A stretch of DNA of 64,000 bases, taken from contig NZ_BNBD01000012.1 in NCBI RefSeq assembly GCF_014654785.1, positions 1 to 64,000 on the forward strand. The letters run 5' to 3'. Numbering within the stretch: the stretch's first letter is position 1; each line of letters begins with the position of its first letter. The notes beneath the pieces were generated by a model. The model had not been told where the DNA came from, made no database searches, and saw nothing but the letters and a program-made list of their open reading frames with translations. This DNA comes from Streptomyces mashuensis. Lineage in GTDB: Bacteria; Actinomycetota; Actinomycetes; Streptomycetales; Streptomycetaceae. A program made the translations under genes and the position numbers. Below, one piece after another: positions 17,296-25,652 of this stretch.

Positions 17296-18413
17296 GCCAC
17301 AACGGTCACCACGGTCACCCGGAACGCGAACACGAACGAGAGCAGGAGTGGGAGCGGCCCGGCGACGGCAGGGACCCCATGGACGGCGCCGCGCTGCGCC
17401 GCCTGCTCCAGGGCGCCGTCGGCGACCTCGAACCCGCCCCCGACGCACTCGAACGGCTCCGCCAGGCCGTGCCGGCGCGGCGCGCCCGCCGCCGGCAGGT
17501 GGCAGTGGGCGCCGCCGCAGCCGTCATCCTCGGCGCCACCGCGGTGCCCGTACTGATCCGCGTGGCCACCACCGGTGCCACCGAGGGCGGCCACTCGGCC
17601 AACGCCGCCAGCAGCCACCAGCGCACCCACGAGATCACCGACGGCCGGCAGGACGCCGGCGGCCCCGGCGCGCCCGGAATGCGCCCCATCGGCCCCGACG
17701 GACGCACGCACAGCGAACAGGAGAAGGGCGAACGGGGCCGCCGCACCACCACCACCCCCGGCCCGGCGTCCCCCTCGTCCGGCACCCCCGGCACCCCACC
17801 CACGGCCGCACCGACCCTCGTCGCCTCGTCGCCGAGCTGCGACCGCAACCAGCTGGGGCAGGGCACCGGCACCGTCGGCACCGCCGACAAGGACGGCAGG
17901 ATCTACGGCGCCTTCCGCGTCGTCAACGTCTCGCACTCCGTCTGCGCCGTCTCCGGCTCCGGCGTCGTCGCCGCCCGCCCCCAGGGCAACGCGGAGAGCT
18001 CCCGGCTCACCGTCATCGACCACACGCCGGGCGACGCCGCGGTCGGCCTGCCCGACCCCGCCACCGAACCCAGCCAGGTGATACTCCAGCCCGGCCAGGC
18101 GTACGAGATCAAGTTCGCCTGGATCCCGGCCGCCGACGGCGGCCCCAGCGGCTGCGCCAAGACCACCGCTCCCACCCCCAGTGCCGCCCCCAGCCAGGGC
18201 GCCCCCGCGGGCGCCGCCCCACAGGCGCCGGGGGAGCAGCAGACCCAGCAGCCGGCACCGGACAACGCCACGGCCGCCAAGCCCACCGCGAGCGTGGTGC
18301 TCACCCACACCCCGGACGTCGGCCAGCCCCAGGCAGCCGACGCCACCCTCCCGGACGCCTGCGCAGGAACGATCTACCGCACGGGACCGCTGGCGGCACA
18401 GCCGAGCCAGTGA
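17292..18413 (+). CDS. Single-pass membrane protein linked to the sigma factor (373 aa)
   Basis: The cytoplasmic N terminus is rich in His, Glu and Arg. One membrane segment (about residues 70-89, VAVGAAAAVILGATAVPVLI) is followed by a Pro/Thr/Gly-rich linker and an extracytoplasmic domain (about 175-285, CDRNQLGQGTGTVG and later VSHSVCAVSGSGVV) that resembles a DUF4232-type beta domain. The C terminus is disordered. It overlaps the sigma factor gene by 4 bases, and the layout resembles an anti-sigma factor or surface sensor, but I see no recognised anti-sigma motif. Function unknown. Confidence 0.75.
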   Translation: MSHNGHHGHPEREHEREQEWERPGDGRDPMDGAALRRLLQGAVGDLEPAPDALERLRQAVPARRARRRQVAVGAAAAVILGATAVPVLIRVATTGATEGGHSANAASSHQRTHEITDGRQDAGGPGAPGMRPIGPDGRTHSEQEKGERGRRTTTTPGPASPSSGTPGTPPTAAPTLVASSPSCDRNQLGQGTGTVGTADKDGRIYGAFRVVNVSHSVCAVSGSGVVAARPQGNAESSRLTVIDHTPGDAAVGLPDPATEPSQVILQPGQAYEIKFAWIPAADGGPSGCAKTTAPTPSAAPSQGAPAGAAPQAPGEQQTQQPAPDNATAAKPTASVVLTHTPDVGQPQAADATLPDACAGTIYRTGPLAAQPSQ

Positions 18414-18626
18414 GCCGACGGGGGCACGGCCGCGGCTCCCCGCTCGCCTTCCCCCGGGGGCCCCGCCCCCCACCCCCTCCCCCTGCCCCCCTTGCGATGT
18501 GCTGTGTTCTGTTTTCTGTCTTCTGTTGTCGTGGTGCGCGCCGGCACCGGCCGCCGGGCGGCCTGCCGTGGGGCAGGCCGGCGACCCGCTCGCTGATCGC
18601 ATCGACGGTGCCCGTACCGTGGTGGT

Positions 18627-19478
18627 GTGTATCGGTTCCTGCTGACTCCTCGCTGGTGGGGGATCAACGTCTTCACCGTGCTGGCCATCCCCGTGTGCCT
18701 GTTCATGGGGAGCTGGCAGCTCGGCCGTTTCGAATCACGGGTCGACTCGCACCGTGAACAGCAGGTCCAGGCGCAGGAGGCCCGCATGGCCCAGGCGACG
18801 CCGTTGCGCGACCTGCTGCCCGTGACCACCGAGACCTCCGGCCGCCAGGCCACGGCGACCGGTCGTTACGACACCGAACACCAACTGCTCGTCCCGGACC
18901 GCCGCCTGGACGACCGCTCCGGCTTCTACGTCCTCTCCCTCCTGCGGACCGACGGCGGCAAGGGGCTGCCGGTCGTCCGCGGCTGGCTGCCGGGCGACGC
19001 CGGCTCGAAGGCCGACACCGCCAGGATTCCCGCCCCGCCCTCGGGCGAGGTCACCGTCACCGGAGCGCTACAGGCTTCCGAGAGCCCCACGTCGAAGGGT
19101 GTGGCGGCCGCCGGCGGCCTGCCCGAGGGGCAGCTCGGCGTGATCAGCGCCGCGGCCCTGGTGAACCTCGTGCCGTACCAGGTGTACGACGCGTGGATCA
19201 CCGTGACCAAGGCGTCCGGCGGCCTCACCGCCGTACCGCCGGCGGCCGCCCCCAACACGGGCCTCGACCTCAAGGCGTTCCAGAACCTGGGTTACACCGG
19301 TGAATGGTTCGTCTTCGCAGGGTTCGTCGTCTTCATGTGGTTCCGTCTCTTCCGTCGTGAGGCCGAGGCCGCGCAGGACCTGGCCATGGGCATCGCACCG
19401 GACGAGCCGGCGCCGGCCGGGGCTACCGCGCCGGGAGATGACGCTCCGCAAACGCGATCTCCATCCGGAGCTGCTTGA
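18627..19478 (+). CDS. SURF1 family protein (283 aa)
   Basis: Membrane assembly factor for haem-copper cytochrome oxidase. N-terminal membrane helix at about residues 12-28 (WGINVFTVLAIPVCLFMG), the SURF1 signature GSWQLGRFE at 28-36, the large periplasmic domain, and a C-terminal membrane helix at about 228-245 (WFVFAGFVVFMWFRLF). The GTG start at 18627 fits this topology. The 3' end overlaps the convergent S9 peptidase gene by 56 bases. Confidence 0.9.
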   Translation: MYRFLLTPRWWGINVFTVLAIPVCLFMGSWQLGRFESRVDSHREQQVQAQEARMAQATPLRDLLPVTTETSGRQATATGRYDTEHQLLVPDRRLDDRSGFYVLSLLRTDGGKGLPVVRGWLPGDAGSKADTARIPAPPSGEVTVTGALQASESPTSKGVAAAGGLPEGQLGVISAAALVNLVPYQVYDAWITVTKASGGLTAVPPAAAPNTGLDLKAFQNLGYTGEWFVFAGFVVFMWFRLFRREAEAAQDLAMGIAPDEPAPAGATAPGDDAPQTRSPSGAA

Positions 19479-21240
19479 TCCGCTCGTCGACGACGAGGGA
19501 GCCGTGCCCGGCGTCGTACCGGTAGACCTCGTGCGGGTGACCGCGTCGCTCCAGCCGCTCCACGTAGTTCTCCACCTGACGTATGGGGCAGCGGGGGTCG
19601 TTGACGCCGGCGGAGATGTAGACCGGCGCCCGGACGTCGTCCACGTAGGTCAGCGGCGACGAGGCGGCGTACCGCTCCGGCACCTCCTCCGGCGTGCCGC
19701 CCAGCAGCGTGCGGTCGAGGGCCTTCAGTGCCTCCATCTCGTCGTGGTACGCGGTCACGTAGTCCGCGACCGGCACCGCGGCGACCCCCACCGCCCACGC
19801 CTCGGGCTGGGTGCCGAGGCCGAGGAGGGTCAGGTAGCCGCCCCAGGACCCGCCGGTGAGCACGAGCCGTGCCGGGTCGGCGAGGCCCGAGGACACGGCC
19901 CACTCGCGGACCGCTGCGATGTCCTCCAGCTCGATCAGCCCCACCCGGTGCTTGAGGGCGTCCGTCCACTCCCGCCCGTACCCCGTCGAGCCGCGGTAGT
20001 TGACCCGGACGACCGCGAAGCCGTGGTCCACCCACGCGGCGGGTCCCGAGGCGAACGAGTCGGTGTCGTGCGCGGTCGGTCCGCCGTGGATGTCGAAGAC
20101 GGTGGGGAAGGGACCCTCGCCCGCAGGCTTCTGCACCAGGGCGTGGACCCTGCCGCCCGGCCCGTCGACCCATATGTCGCTCACCGGTACCGACGCGGGC
20201 GCGAGGTCGATGCCGTCGGGCGTGGCGGGCGGGGTGAGGACGACGTGCCCGGCGGTGGAACGGACCACCGGCGGCTTCTCGGCCGACGACCACAGGTACT
20301 CGACGGTGCCGTCGGGCCGGGGCAGCGCGCGGGACACCGTGCCCGGTGGCGTGTCGAGCCGCGTCAGCGCGCCGTCTGCCAGGTCGTAGCGCCACAGCTC
20401 GCTGCGGGCGTGGTGGTTGTGGTCGATGAGCAGCGCGCTGCCGTCGGGGTACCAGGTGGCGTCGAGATCGCCGGGCAGGTCCACGGACAGGGGCGTCTCC
20501 TCGCCCGTCAGCGGGTTCCAGAGCATCGGCTCCCAGCGGCCGTTCCGCTGGTGGCCCACGAGCAGGCGGGCGTCGCCGTCGACCGGTACGAAACCGAGGG
20601 CCGACAGGCCCAGCTCGCGGGTGCCGCCCCGGGTGTCGTCGAGCTCGCCCACGGGGGTGCCGTCGGTGCGGACCACGCGGATCGCGGCGTGCATCGCGTC
20701 ACCGTGCTCGGTGTGCTCGACGGCGACGAGCGAGCCGTCGTGGGAGAGCCCCCCGACGCCGGCCGACTGGCGGTGCCGGTAGATCTCCACAGGCTCGGCG
20801 CCCGGGCGGACGACGTGGACCGTCGAACCGCCCTCCTCCGTGGACCGGCCGACGACTGCGGTGCCGTCCCGGCCGAGCGCCAGGCCGTCGGGGTACGACG
20901 GTTCGAGGCCGGGCGTCGCGGGCTCGTCCTTGCCACCGCCGAAGGGCTGCCGGAGCCAGACGCCGAACTCGTCACCGTCGGTGTCGGAGAACCACCAGAT
21001 CCACTCGCCGTCGGGCGCCAGCACACCGTCCGTGGTGCCGTTCGGCCGGTCCGTGACCTGGCGCTGCTCGCCCGTGGCCCGGTCCCACGCATACAGCTCG
21101 TAGGTGCCCGTCGCGTTCGAGACGAACAGCGAGCGGTCCGGCGCGTACTTCGCCCACCGCGGCAGGCTCACGCGCGGCGCCCGGAACCGCTTCTCCCAGT
21201 CGGGCATGGAGGCCGTCAACGACCCGTTGCTCTCAGTCAT
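19423..21240 (-). CDS. S9 family (prolyl oligopeptidase-type) peptidase (605 aa)
   Basis: A serine peptidase or acylaminoacyl-peptidase-like enzyme. The N-terminal beta-propeller (about 1-340) is followed by an alpha/beta hydrolase domain. The nucleophile is in GGSWGGYL (about residue 460), the acid in GVNDPRCPI, and the His in AGHGSLVVD near the C terminus. There is no signal peptide, so it probably acts in the cytoplasm. The ATG at 21238-21240 is preceded by GGGGGAC. The family is often annotated prolyl oligopeptidase; the actual substrate is unknown. Confidence 0.92.
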   Translation of the reverse strand: MTESNGSLTASMPDWEKRFRAPRVSLPRWAKYAPDRSLFVSNATGTYELYAWDRATGEQRQVTDRPNGTTDGVLAPDGEWIWWFSDTDGDEFGVWLRQPFGGGKDEPATPGLEPSYPDGLALGRDGTAVVGRSTEEGGSTVHVVRPGAEPVEIYRHRQSAGVGGLSHDGSLVAVEHTEHGDAMHAAIRVVRTDGTPVGELDDTRGGTRELGLSALGFVPVDGDARLLVGHQRNGRWEPMLWNPLTGEETPLSVDLPGDLDATWYPDGSALLIDHNHHARSELWRYDLADGALTRLDTPPGTVSRALPRPDGTVEYLWSSAEKPPVVRSTAGHVVLTPPATPDGIDLAPASVPVSDIWVDGPGGRVHALVQKPAGEGPFPTVFDIHGGPTAHDTDSFASGPAAWVDHGFAVVRVNYRGSTGYGREWTDALKHRVGLIELEDIAAVREWAVSSGLADPARLVLTGGSWGGYLTLLGLGTQPEAWAVGVAAVPVADYVTAYHDEMEALKALDRTLLGGTPEEVPERYAASSPLTYVDDVRAPVYISAGVNDPRCPIRQVENYVERLERRGHPHEVYRYDAGHGSLVVDERIKQLRMEIAFAERHLPAR

Positions 21241-21527
21241 GTCCCCCATTCTGCGCCGACCGGCGGTCACGCGGTGGGCCGTGGCCGAGCCTGTGGATAA
21301 CCATCCTGTGGACAAAGCGACTTGAGCGCGAAAACCGACCCCTCGAAGGAGTCCTTCCACTCGCGTACTCGGGACGCATCAAGCCGCATGACGAAGGTCA
21401 CAGCCCACTTCACCCCGCTTCACCCGCAATGAACCGACAACTGAACAGACCGCCCGTGCCGTTTTCACGCCACCCGGCCGATGATCTCTCCCAGTCATTC
21501 ATCGGCATGGCAAGGGGGTGGGTGCAC

Positions 21528-22484
21528 GTGGAATTACGGCACCTGATGACCTTTCAGAAGGTCGCGAACGTCATGAGTTTCACGCGGGCCGCCGCGGAGC
21601 TCAACTACGCGCAGTCCAGCGTCACCAGCCAGATCAAGGCCCTCGAGACCTCGCTCCAGGCGCAGCTCTTCGATCGCCTCGGCGGAAGGATCCGGCTCAC
21701 CGACGCGGGTGAGCGCCTGCTGCCGTACGCGGACCGCATGCTGGCCCTGGCCGACGAGGCCCGCGCAGACGTGGCGGCCCCGCACGACCCACGCGGCACG
21801 CTGATCATCGGCACGACCCGGACCATCACCTCCCACCGCCTGCCCCCGCTGCTCGAAACGTTCCGCCACCGCTACCCGCGCATCCACCTGTCCCTGCGCC
21901 CCAGCCCGTACGCCGACACCCGCCGGGCCCTCCGCCAGGACCTGTTCGACCTGGGCTTCCTCATGGAGGAGGAAACCGAGCACCCCGGCCTGGAAACACT
22001 CGTCCTGACCCCCGAACGCCTCGTCCTCGCCGCCGCCCCCACCCACCCGCTCGCCTCGTCCCACCGAGTGACGACCGCGGACCTGCGCCCCGTCCCCATC
22101 CTCACGACGGAAGCACCCTGCGCCGCCCGCGACCTGCTCGCGACCGAGGTCGGCGGCACGTTCCTGGACCTCGGCACCACCGAAGCGATCAAACGCGGCG
22201 CGACAGCCGGCCTCGGCGTCTGCCTGCTCCCCGCGACAGCGGTGACGGACGCCGTCCACACCGGAGACCTGGTACTCCTCCCCTGGGAAGCGCCCTTCAC
22301 CCTCCACACCCAACTGGCCTGGCGCCAGGGCAAACGCCTCTCACGCGAGCTCCGCCTCTTCATAGAGGAAGCGAAACGCCTGATCCCGAAGGAAGAAGAG
22401 GAGACGCCGCACACAGCACGCAGGTATGGAACGAGCGCCCTTGCCAAGAGGTGCCCCGAAACCCGAACCCGCGTGGCTCAATAG
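21528..22484 (+). CDS. LysR-family transcriptional regulator (318 aa)
   Basis: N-terminal winged HTH (MELRHLMTFQKVANVMSFTR..AAELNYAQSSVTSQIKALE, residues 1-60) and a C-terminal substrate-binding domain (about 88-290). The GTG at 21528 gives the standard LysR beginning; GGGGG lies about 9 bases upstream. It is divergent from the S9 peptidase gene. The last 20 or so residues (after KEEEETPHTARR) have no family counterpart and run into the decayed integrase, so the original 3' end may have been replaced when the older element inserted. Confidence 0.92.
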   Translation: MELRHLMTFQKVANVMSFTRAAAELNYAQSSVTSQIKALETSLQAQLFDRLGGRIRLTDAGERLLPYADRMLALADEARADVAAPHDPRGTLIIGTTRTITSHRLPPLLETFRHRYPRIHLSLRPSPYADTRRALRQDLFDLGFLMEEETEHPGLETLVLTPERLVLAAAPTHPLASSHRVTTADLRPVPILTTEAPCAARDLLATEVGGTFLDLGTTEAIKRGATAGLGVCLLPATAVTDAVHTGDLVLLPWEAPFTLHTQLAWRQGKRLSRELRLFIEEAKRLIPKEEEETPHTARRYGTSALAKRCPETRTRVAQ

Positions 22485-22500
22485 GCGCCCGCGCACCAGC

Positions 22501-22792
22501 ACGGCGAAACTCGCCGACGTCTCCACTGGCACGGTGTCGAACGTGCTGGGGTGCCGGCGCGGGGAGGAACGCCTCCGACCGTGCTGAGGTGTGCTGGGTG
22601 CCGATCAGGAGGGGCCTGACGCCGCACGGGTTTCGGCACACCAGCAAGAAGATCGCGCAGTCGCTGCGGACGCCGCCCAAGCTGATGGACGGACTCACCG
22701 AGGCGTGGGAAGCGGCGCTCGCAGCCCGGCGCGCCATGTGTCATACGTCACCCGTGCGTGCACTCGATGTGCTGTTGCGGGGCGGCCGGTAG
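22501..22792 (+). pseudogene. Decayed tyrosine integrase (C-terminal remnant)
   Basis: Remnant of an integrase closely related to the one at 41874-43382. A piece of the internal LacI-type HTH survives near 22504 (AKLADVSTGTVSNVLG), and in another frame the C-terminal catalytic part survives (LTPHGFRHT, near 22617). The segment equivalent to residues 443-466 of the intact protein is missing. It would lie between two LMD motifs and would contain the catalytic His and Tyr, so this looks like a deletion between short repeats. With the terminator and tRNA fragment that follow, it marks the end of an older element at tRNA-Pro. Confidence 0.85.
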
Positions 22793-22870
22793 CGGCGGCT
22801 TCGAGATTCCGCTCTCCAAGATCGGCTCCTCGTCTGCTCCTCGCGACGAGTTCGGCACCCGAAAAACGAC

Positions 22871-22907
22871 TCAGGGCCGGTCTTCCTCAACGGAAGACCG
22901 GCCCTGA
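22871..22907. terminator. Hairpin between the integrase relic and attL
   Basis: A perfect 16-bp stem (22871-22886 with 22892-22907) with a TCAAC loop. It ends the relic integrase and sits where the terminator of tRNA-Pro stands in the copy at 45605-45641. Confidence 0.85.
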
Positions 22908-22923
22908 GCTGGTGTTTCACCTG

Positions 22924-22965
22924 TCGGGGTGGCGGGATTTGAACCCACGACCTCTTCGTCCCGAA
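22924..22965. other. attL of the tRNA-Pro element (42-bp core)
   Basis: Identical over 42 bp to 45658-45699, the 3' half of tRNA-Pro from the anticodon loop to the discriminator. The similarity continues about 23 bp further left with two mismatches. Beyond 22965 the tRNA sequence stops, so this copy is not a working tRNA gene. Confidence 0.93.
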
Positions 22966-23611
22966 TGAGGTTCGAGCAAGATCGACACCTGCGCCTCTTG
23001 TTAAAAGGGCAGGTCAGAGGCTTGGTCTGGGTTGGTGTGGTGGGGGTTCGGTTGGCCTCCGGGAGAAGATCATCTCCCAGGATTCTCCCAAAGTCGGGTG
23101 CTGTGGCTGAGGCTCTCGTCCGCGCCGCATCCCGGAGCTACTTAGCGAGGGCAAATTTGCCCGCGGGGTTAGGGGTGTCGACGGCGAAGCCGGACTGTCG
23201 CTCCGTGGCTCGGGTTTACCGGTTCGGTGCACGAGCGAGGGCGTGAGGGGTCAGCCGGCCGAAGGCCGCACTCGGCGTTCACCTCGGCTTTGCCGCTGAC
23301 GCCGGTGGTCAGCTCGCCGCCCAGGATGCGGGTGGAGCGAACAGAGGTCTTCCAAGCTGTAGCGGGTGTCCTTGGCGTAGGGGTCGACTGGGCCGGCACC
23401 CACCCGACCTTGGCCACCGAAGCGTGATCGCCTAGGGCGAAGCGAGCAGTACTCATCGCCTGCCGCGATCCCGTCGCTGGACGTGATCTATCAGCATCGG
23501 TCGATTCGGTGACGAGAGTGGCCTCCTTCTGACCAGCGGCGTTTCTTGATTTTCCACCGCATATGAGGGAGGATTTCCGGAAGTCAACTCTGTACGGTGA
23601 AGGGCTGGACC
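22966..23611. other. Non-coding left end of the element
   Basis: Contains a pair of TCTCCCA repeats with period 11 (23073-23079, 23084-23090), matched near the right end, and a perfect 14-bp palindrome GGGCAAATTTGCCC at 23149-23162. A 95-codon open frame (minus strand, 23169-23456) has no recognisable family and no clear ribosome binding site. I see no convincing gene. Confidence 0.5.
23073..23090. repeat. Paired TCTCCCA repeats near attL
   Basis: Two TCTCCCA copies spaced 11 bases apart, about 110 bases inside attL. The same pair with the same period occurs about 75 bases inside attR (45568-45585), within similar flanking sequence (GGAGAAG before, CAAA after). They are likely integrase arm-binding sites, by position only. 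Confidence 0.55.
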
Positions 23612-24259
23612 ATGGCAGTCGTGCACGTCGAGGATTCCCGCGCCCGTAGCAGGCTCACTGAGCTGGGGCTGTCGACCGAGGAGATCGAGGACGTGCTGCG
23701 GCGCGCCGAAGCGGAGCGGAACTTCTGCACTCCGTTCGACCCCCTTTCCCTCCCCGGCAACATCTTCTGGGGCCGGACCGTCCGCTACCTGCGGGAGACC
23801 TACACCCCCCTGGGCTGGCGCAGCGCGAGCCCCAGCAACGTACCGCTCCTGATCTCTCCGACCGACGACTTCGCCATCACGGCTTCGAGCGGAAGCCGGG
23901 AAACCGGCTTCGCCGCCCTCACGCCCTCCACTCGCTACCCGAAGGGCTCGGCTGTCATCCGGAGGGTGGAGACCAACCGGCAGCTGATGTTCCCCGACTA
24001 CGAAGTCGAATCCGAGGCCCAGGACGTCGGCGACGGCATCCCCACCTGGTTCCTGCTCTACCAGCACGTGAACACGGAGAATGGCACCCGGCTGTACGCA
24101 GAGCTGTCGCTGCCGAACAACACGGGAAGCCGTGGCAAGATCGACAGCTGGCACGAGCGGATCATCCTGCCCTGGATCGACTTCGAGGGCTTCACCCCGT
24201 TCCCCAGCGAAGACGACAGCGAGGGCGGCATCGACATCCCCATCGAACGCCTGGGCTGA
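23612..24259 (+). CDS. Hypothetical protein paired with an ImmA/IrrE regulator (215 aa)
   Basis: Not recognised. The N terminus has a short helical segment (SRLTELGLSTEEIEDVLRRAEAE, about residues 11-33). The rest is mixed alpha/beta with several Trp and a C-terminal WHERIILPWIDFEGF motif (about 189-203). There is no signal peptide or membrane segment. The ATG at 23612 is chosen over the GTG at 23597 because AAGGG lies 7 bases before it. It is 33 bases upstream of an XRE-ImmA/IrrE gene on the same strand. Such pairs can be toxin-antitoxin-like or anti-phage units, so a toxin or effector role is possible but not shown by the sequence. Confidence 0.75.
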   Translation: MAVVHVEDSRARSRLTELGLSTEEIEDVLRRAEAERNFCTPFDPLSLPGNIFWGRTVRYLRETYTPLGWRSASPSNVPLLISPTDDFAITASSGSRETGFAALTPSTRYPKGSAVIRRVETNRQLMFPDYEVESEAQDVGDGIPTWFLLYQHVNTENGTRLYAELSLPNNTGSRGKIDSWHERIILPWIDFEGFTPFPSEDDSEGGIDIPIERLG

Positions 24260-24292
24260 CTCGTCCCACCTCCGACCCATTGGCACACTCTC

Positions 24293-25453
24293 ATGACCAC
24301 CGCATCCCGGCTCGTTCTGGCGCGCAAGCGCCGGGGGCTCACCGTTACCCGCCTCGCCCAGATGTCCGGACTCACCGCACGACGACTGTCGGACTACGAG
24401 AACGGGCGGGCGCACCCCAGCCCGCCTTCCCTATCGGCCATCGCCGAGGCACTCGAGTTCCCCGAGTCGTTCTTCAGTGCTGAGGAGGTCGCCGACCTGC
24501 CCGTGGAGTCGGTCAGCTTTCGGGCGCTGAGCAAGATGACGGCCGCACAACGAGACATCGCGCTCAGCGGCGGCCGTCTGGCCCGCATCCTGCAGGACTG
24601 GATCGGCAGCCGGTTCAAACTGCCGGACCCCGACCTGCCCTCGCTGACCTCTTTCAGCCGACTCCACAAGGGCGAACAAGCCCCGTGCCCAGGTGAGGCC
24701 GCGGGGCCAGGTTGCCCGGCCGAGCGCGCAGCCGAACTGGTCCGCGCTCGCTGGGGATTGGGTGTCACTCCCATCCCCAACATGGTTGACCTCCTGGAGG
24801 CCCACGGCGTTCGAGTGTTCTCACTGTCCCGCGACTGCCCCGAGGTCGATGCCTTCTCCTTCTGGGACCGGGGTATCCCGTTCGTCCTGCTGAGCACGGA
24901 GAAAACTGCCGAGCGTGGACGCTTCGACGCGGCTCACGAGCTGGGCCACCTCGTCTTGCACGGCGAGGAGCAGATTCCCCATGGCCCCCAGGCCGAGGGC
25001 GAGGCCCACCGCTTCGCGGCGGCCCTGCTGATGCCGGTGGCAGACGTACTCGCGTACGCGCCCCGTAACCCCAGCACCAACTGGATTCTTCAGGCCAAGC
25101 GGCGTTGGAAGGTCGCCGCTATGGCGCTTGCCCACCGCCTGCACGAACTCAACCTGACCACCGACTGGCAGTACCGGACCCACTGCGTGGAGCTCGGTCG
25201 ACTGGGATACCGCAAGAAGGAGCCGCACAGCCGACTGGGCCGAGAGTCCTCGCAGGTACTGGGGAAGGTCTTCTCCGCTCTCCGGGCTGAAGGCGTCCGC
25301 CCAGCAGACGTCGCCCGTGACCTCCAACTGCACCCGGCAGACCTCAGCGACCTCATCTTCGGTCTGGTCGTCACCGGCCAGGACGGCGGAGGACGCGGTC
25401 AGAACCAGCCGACGCCAGCACCCGCCCGTCCGCAGTTGTCCGTAGTCCGCTGA
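24293..25453 (+). CDS. XRE and ImmA/IrrE metallopeptidase fusion regulator (386 aa)
   Basis: N-terminal HTH (about residues 4-60, RKRRGLTVTRLAQMSGLTAR..SDYENGRA) fused to a zinc peptidase domain (about 140-290). The active site HELGH is at 215-219, and a further metal ligand is probably the Glu in AEGEAHRFAAALLMP (about 234-240). ImmA/IrrE proteases cleave repressors in mobile elements and stress systems, and HTH-fused forms act as antitoxins or regulators. It follows a 215-residue gene of unknown function and ends before a strong hairpin, so the two probably form an operon. The C-terminal 40 residues are low complexity. Confidence 0.9.
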   Translation: MTTASRLVLARKRRGLTVTRLAQMSGLTARRLSDYENGRAHPSPPSLSAIAEALEFPESFFSAEEVADLPVESVSFRALSKMTAAQRDIALSGGRLARILQDWIGSRFKLPDPDLPSLTSFSRLHKGEQAPCPGEAAGPGCPAERAAELVRARWGLGVTPIPNMVDLLEAHGVRVFSLSRDCPEVDAFSFWDRGIPFVLLSTEKTAERGRFDAAHELGHLVLHGEEQIPHGPQAEGEAHRFAAALLMPVADVLAYAPRNPSTNWILQAKRRWKVAAMALAHRLHELNLTTDWQYRTHCVELGRLGYRKKEPHSRLGRESSQVLGKVFSALRAEGVRPADVARDLQLHPADLSDLIFGLVVTGQDGGGRGQNQPTPAPARPQLSVVR

Positions 25454-25539
25454 GTCGCCCGCTCCGCCTTGCGGACGCGAAGGAAGTCGCCCACCCGCAT
25501 GTCGTGACACGGATCGCTGGGGCCTAGAGAGGTCTAGAC

Positions 25540-25574
25540 GGTGAAGGCCCAGGTCTCTGACCTGGGCCTTCACC
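25540..25574. terminator. Hairpin after the ImmA/IrrE gene
   Basis: A perfect 16-bp stem (25540-25555 with 25559-25574) with a TCT loop, between the convergent ImmA/IrrE gene and ABC permease gene. Immediately to its right is a sequence resembling a tRNA T-arm and acceptor end on the minus strand (GATTCGATTCCCGCCGCC, about 25583-25600). Confidence 0.85.
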
Positions 25575-25652
25575 GTGGAGCAGGCGGCGGGAATCGAATC
25601 TGTGCTCTGAGTGGCCAGAACCCGCCTGACCTGAGGTTATTCCGTCCTGTGG

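Noticed and set aside
22924..22965. A second tRNA-Pro gene
   Set aside because: Only the 3' half is present; it is the attL copy and cannot fold into a tRNA.
23169..23456. A 95-codon minus-strand frame in the left end of the element
   Set aside because: No recognisable family or ribosome binding site; too weak to call.
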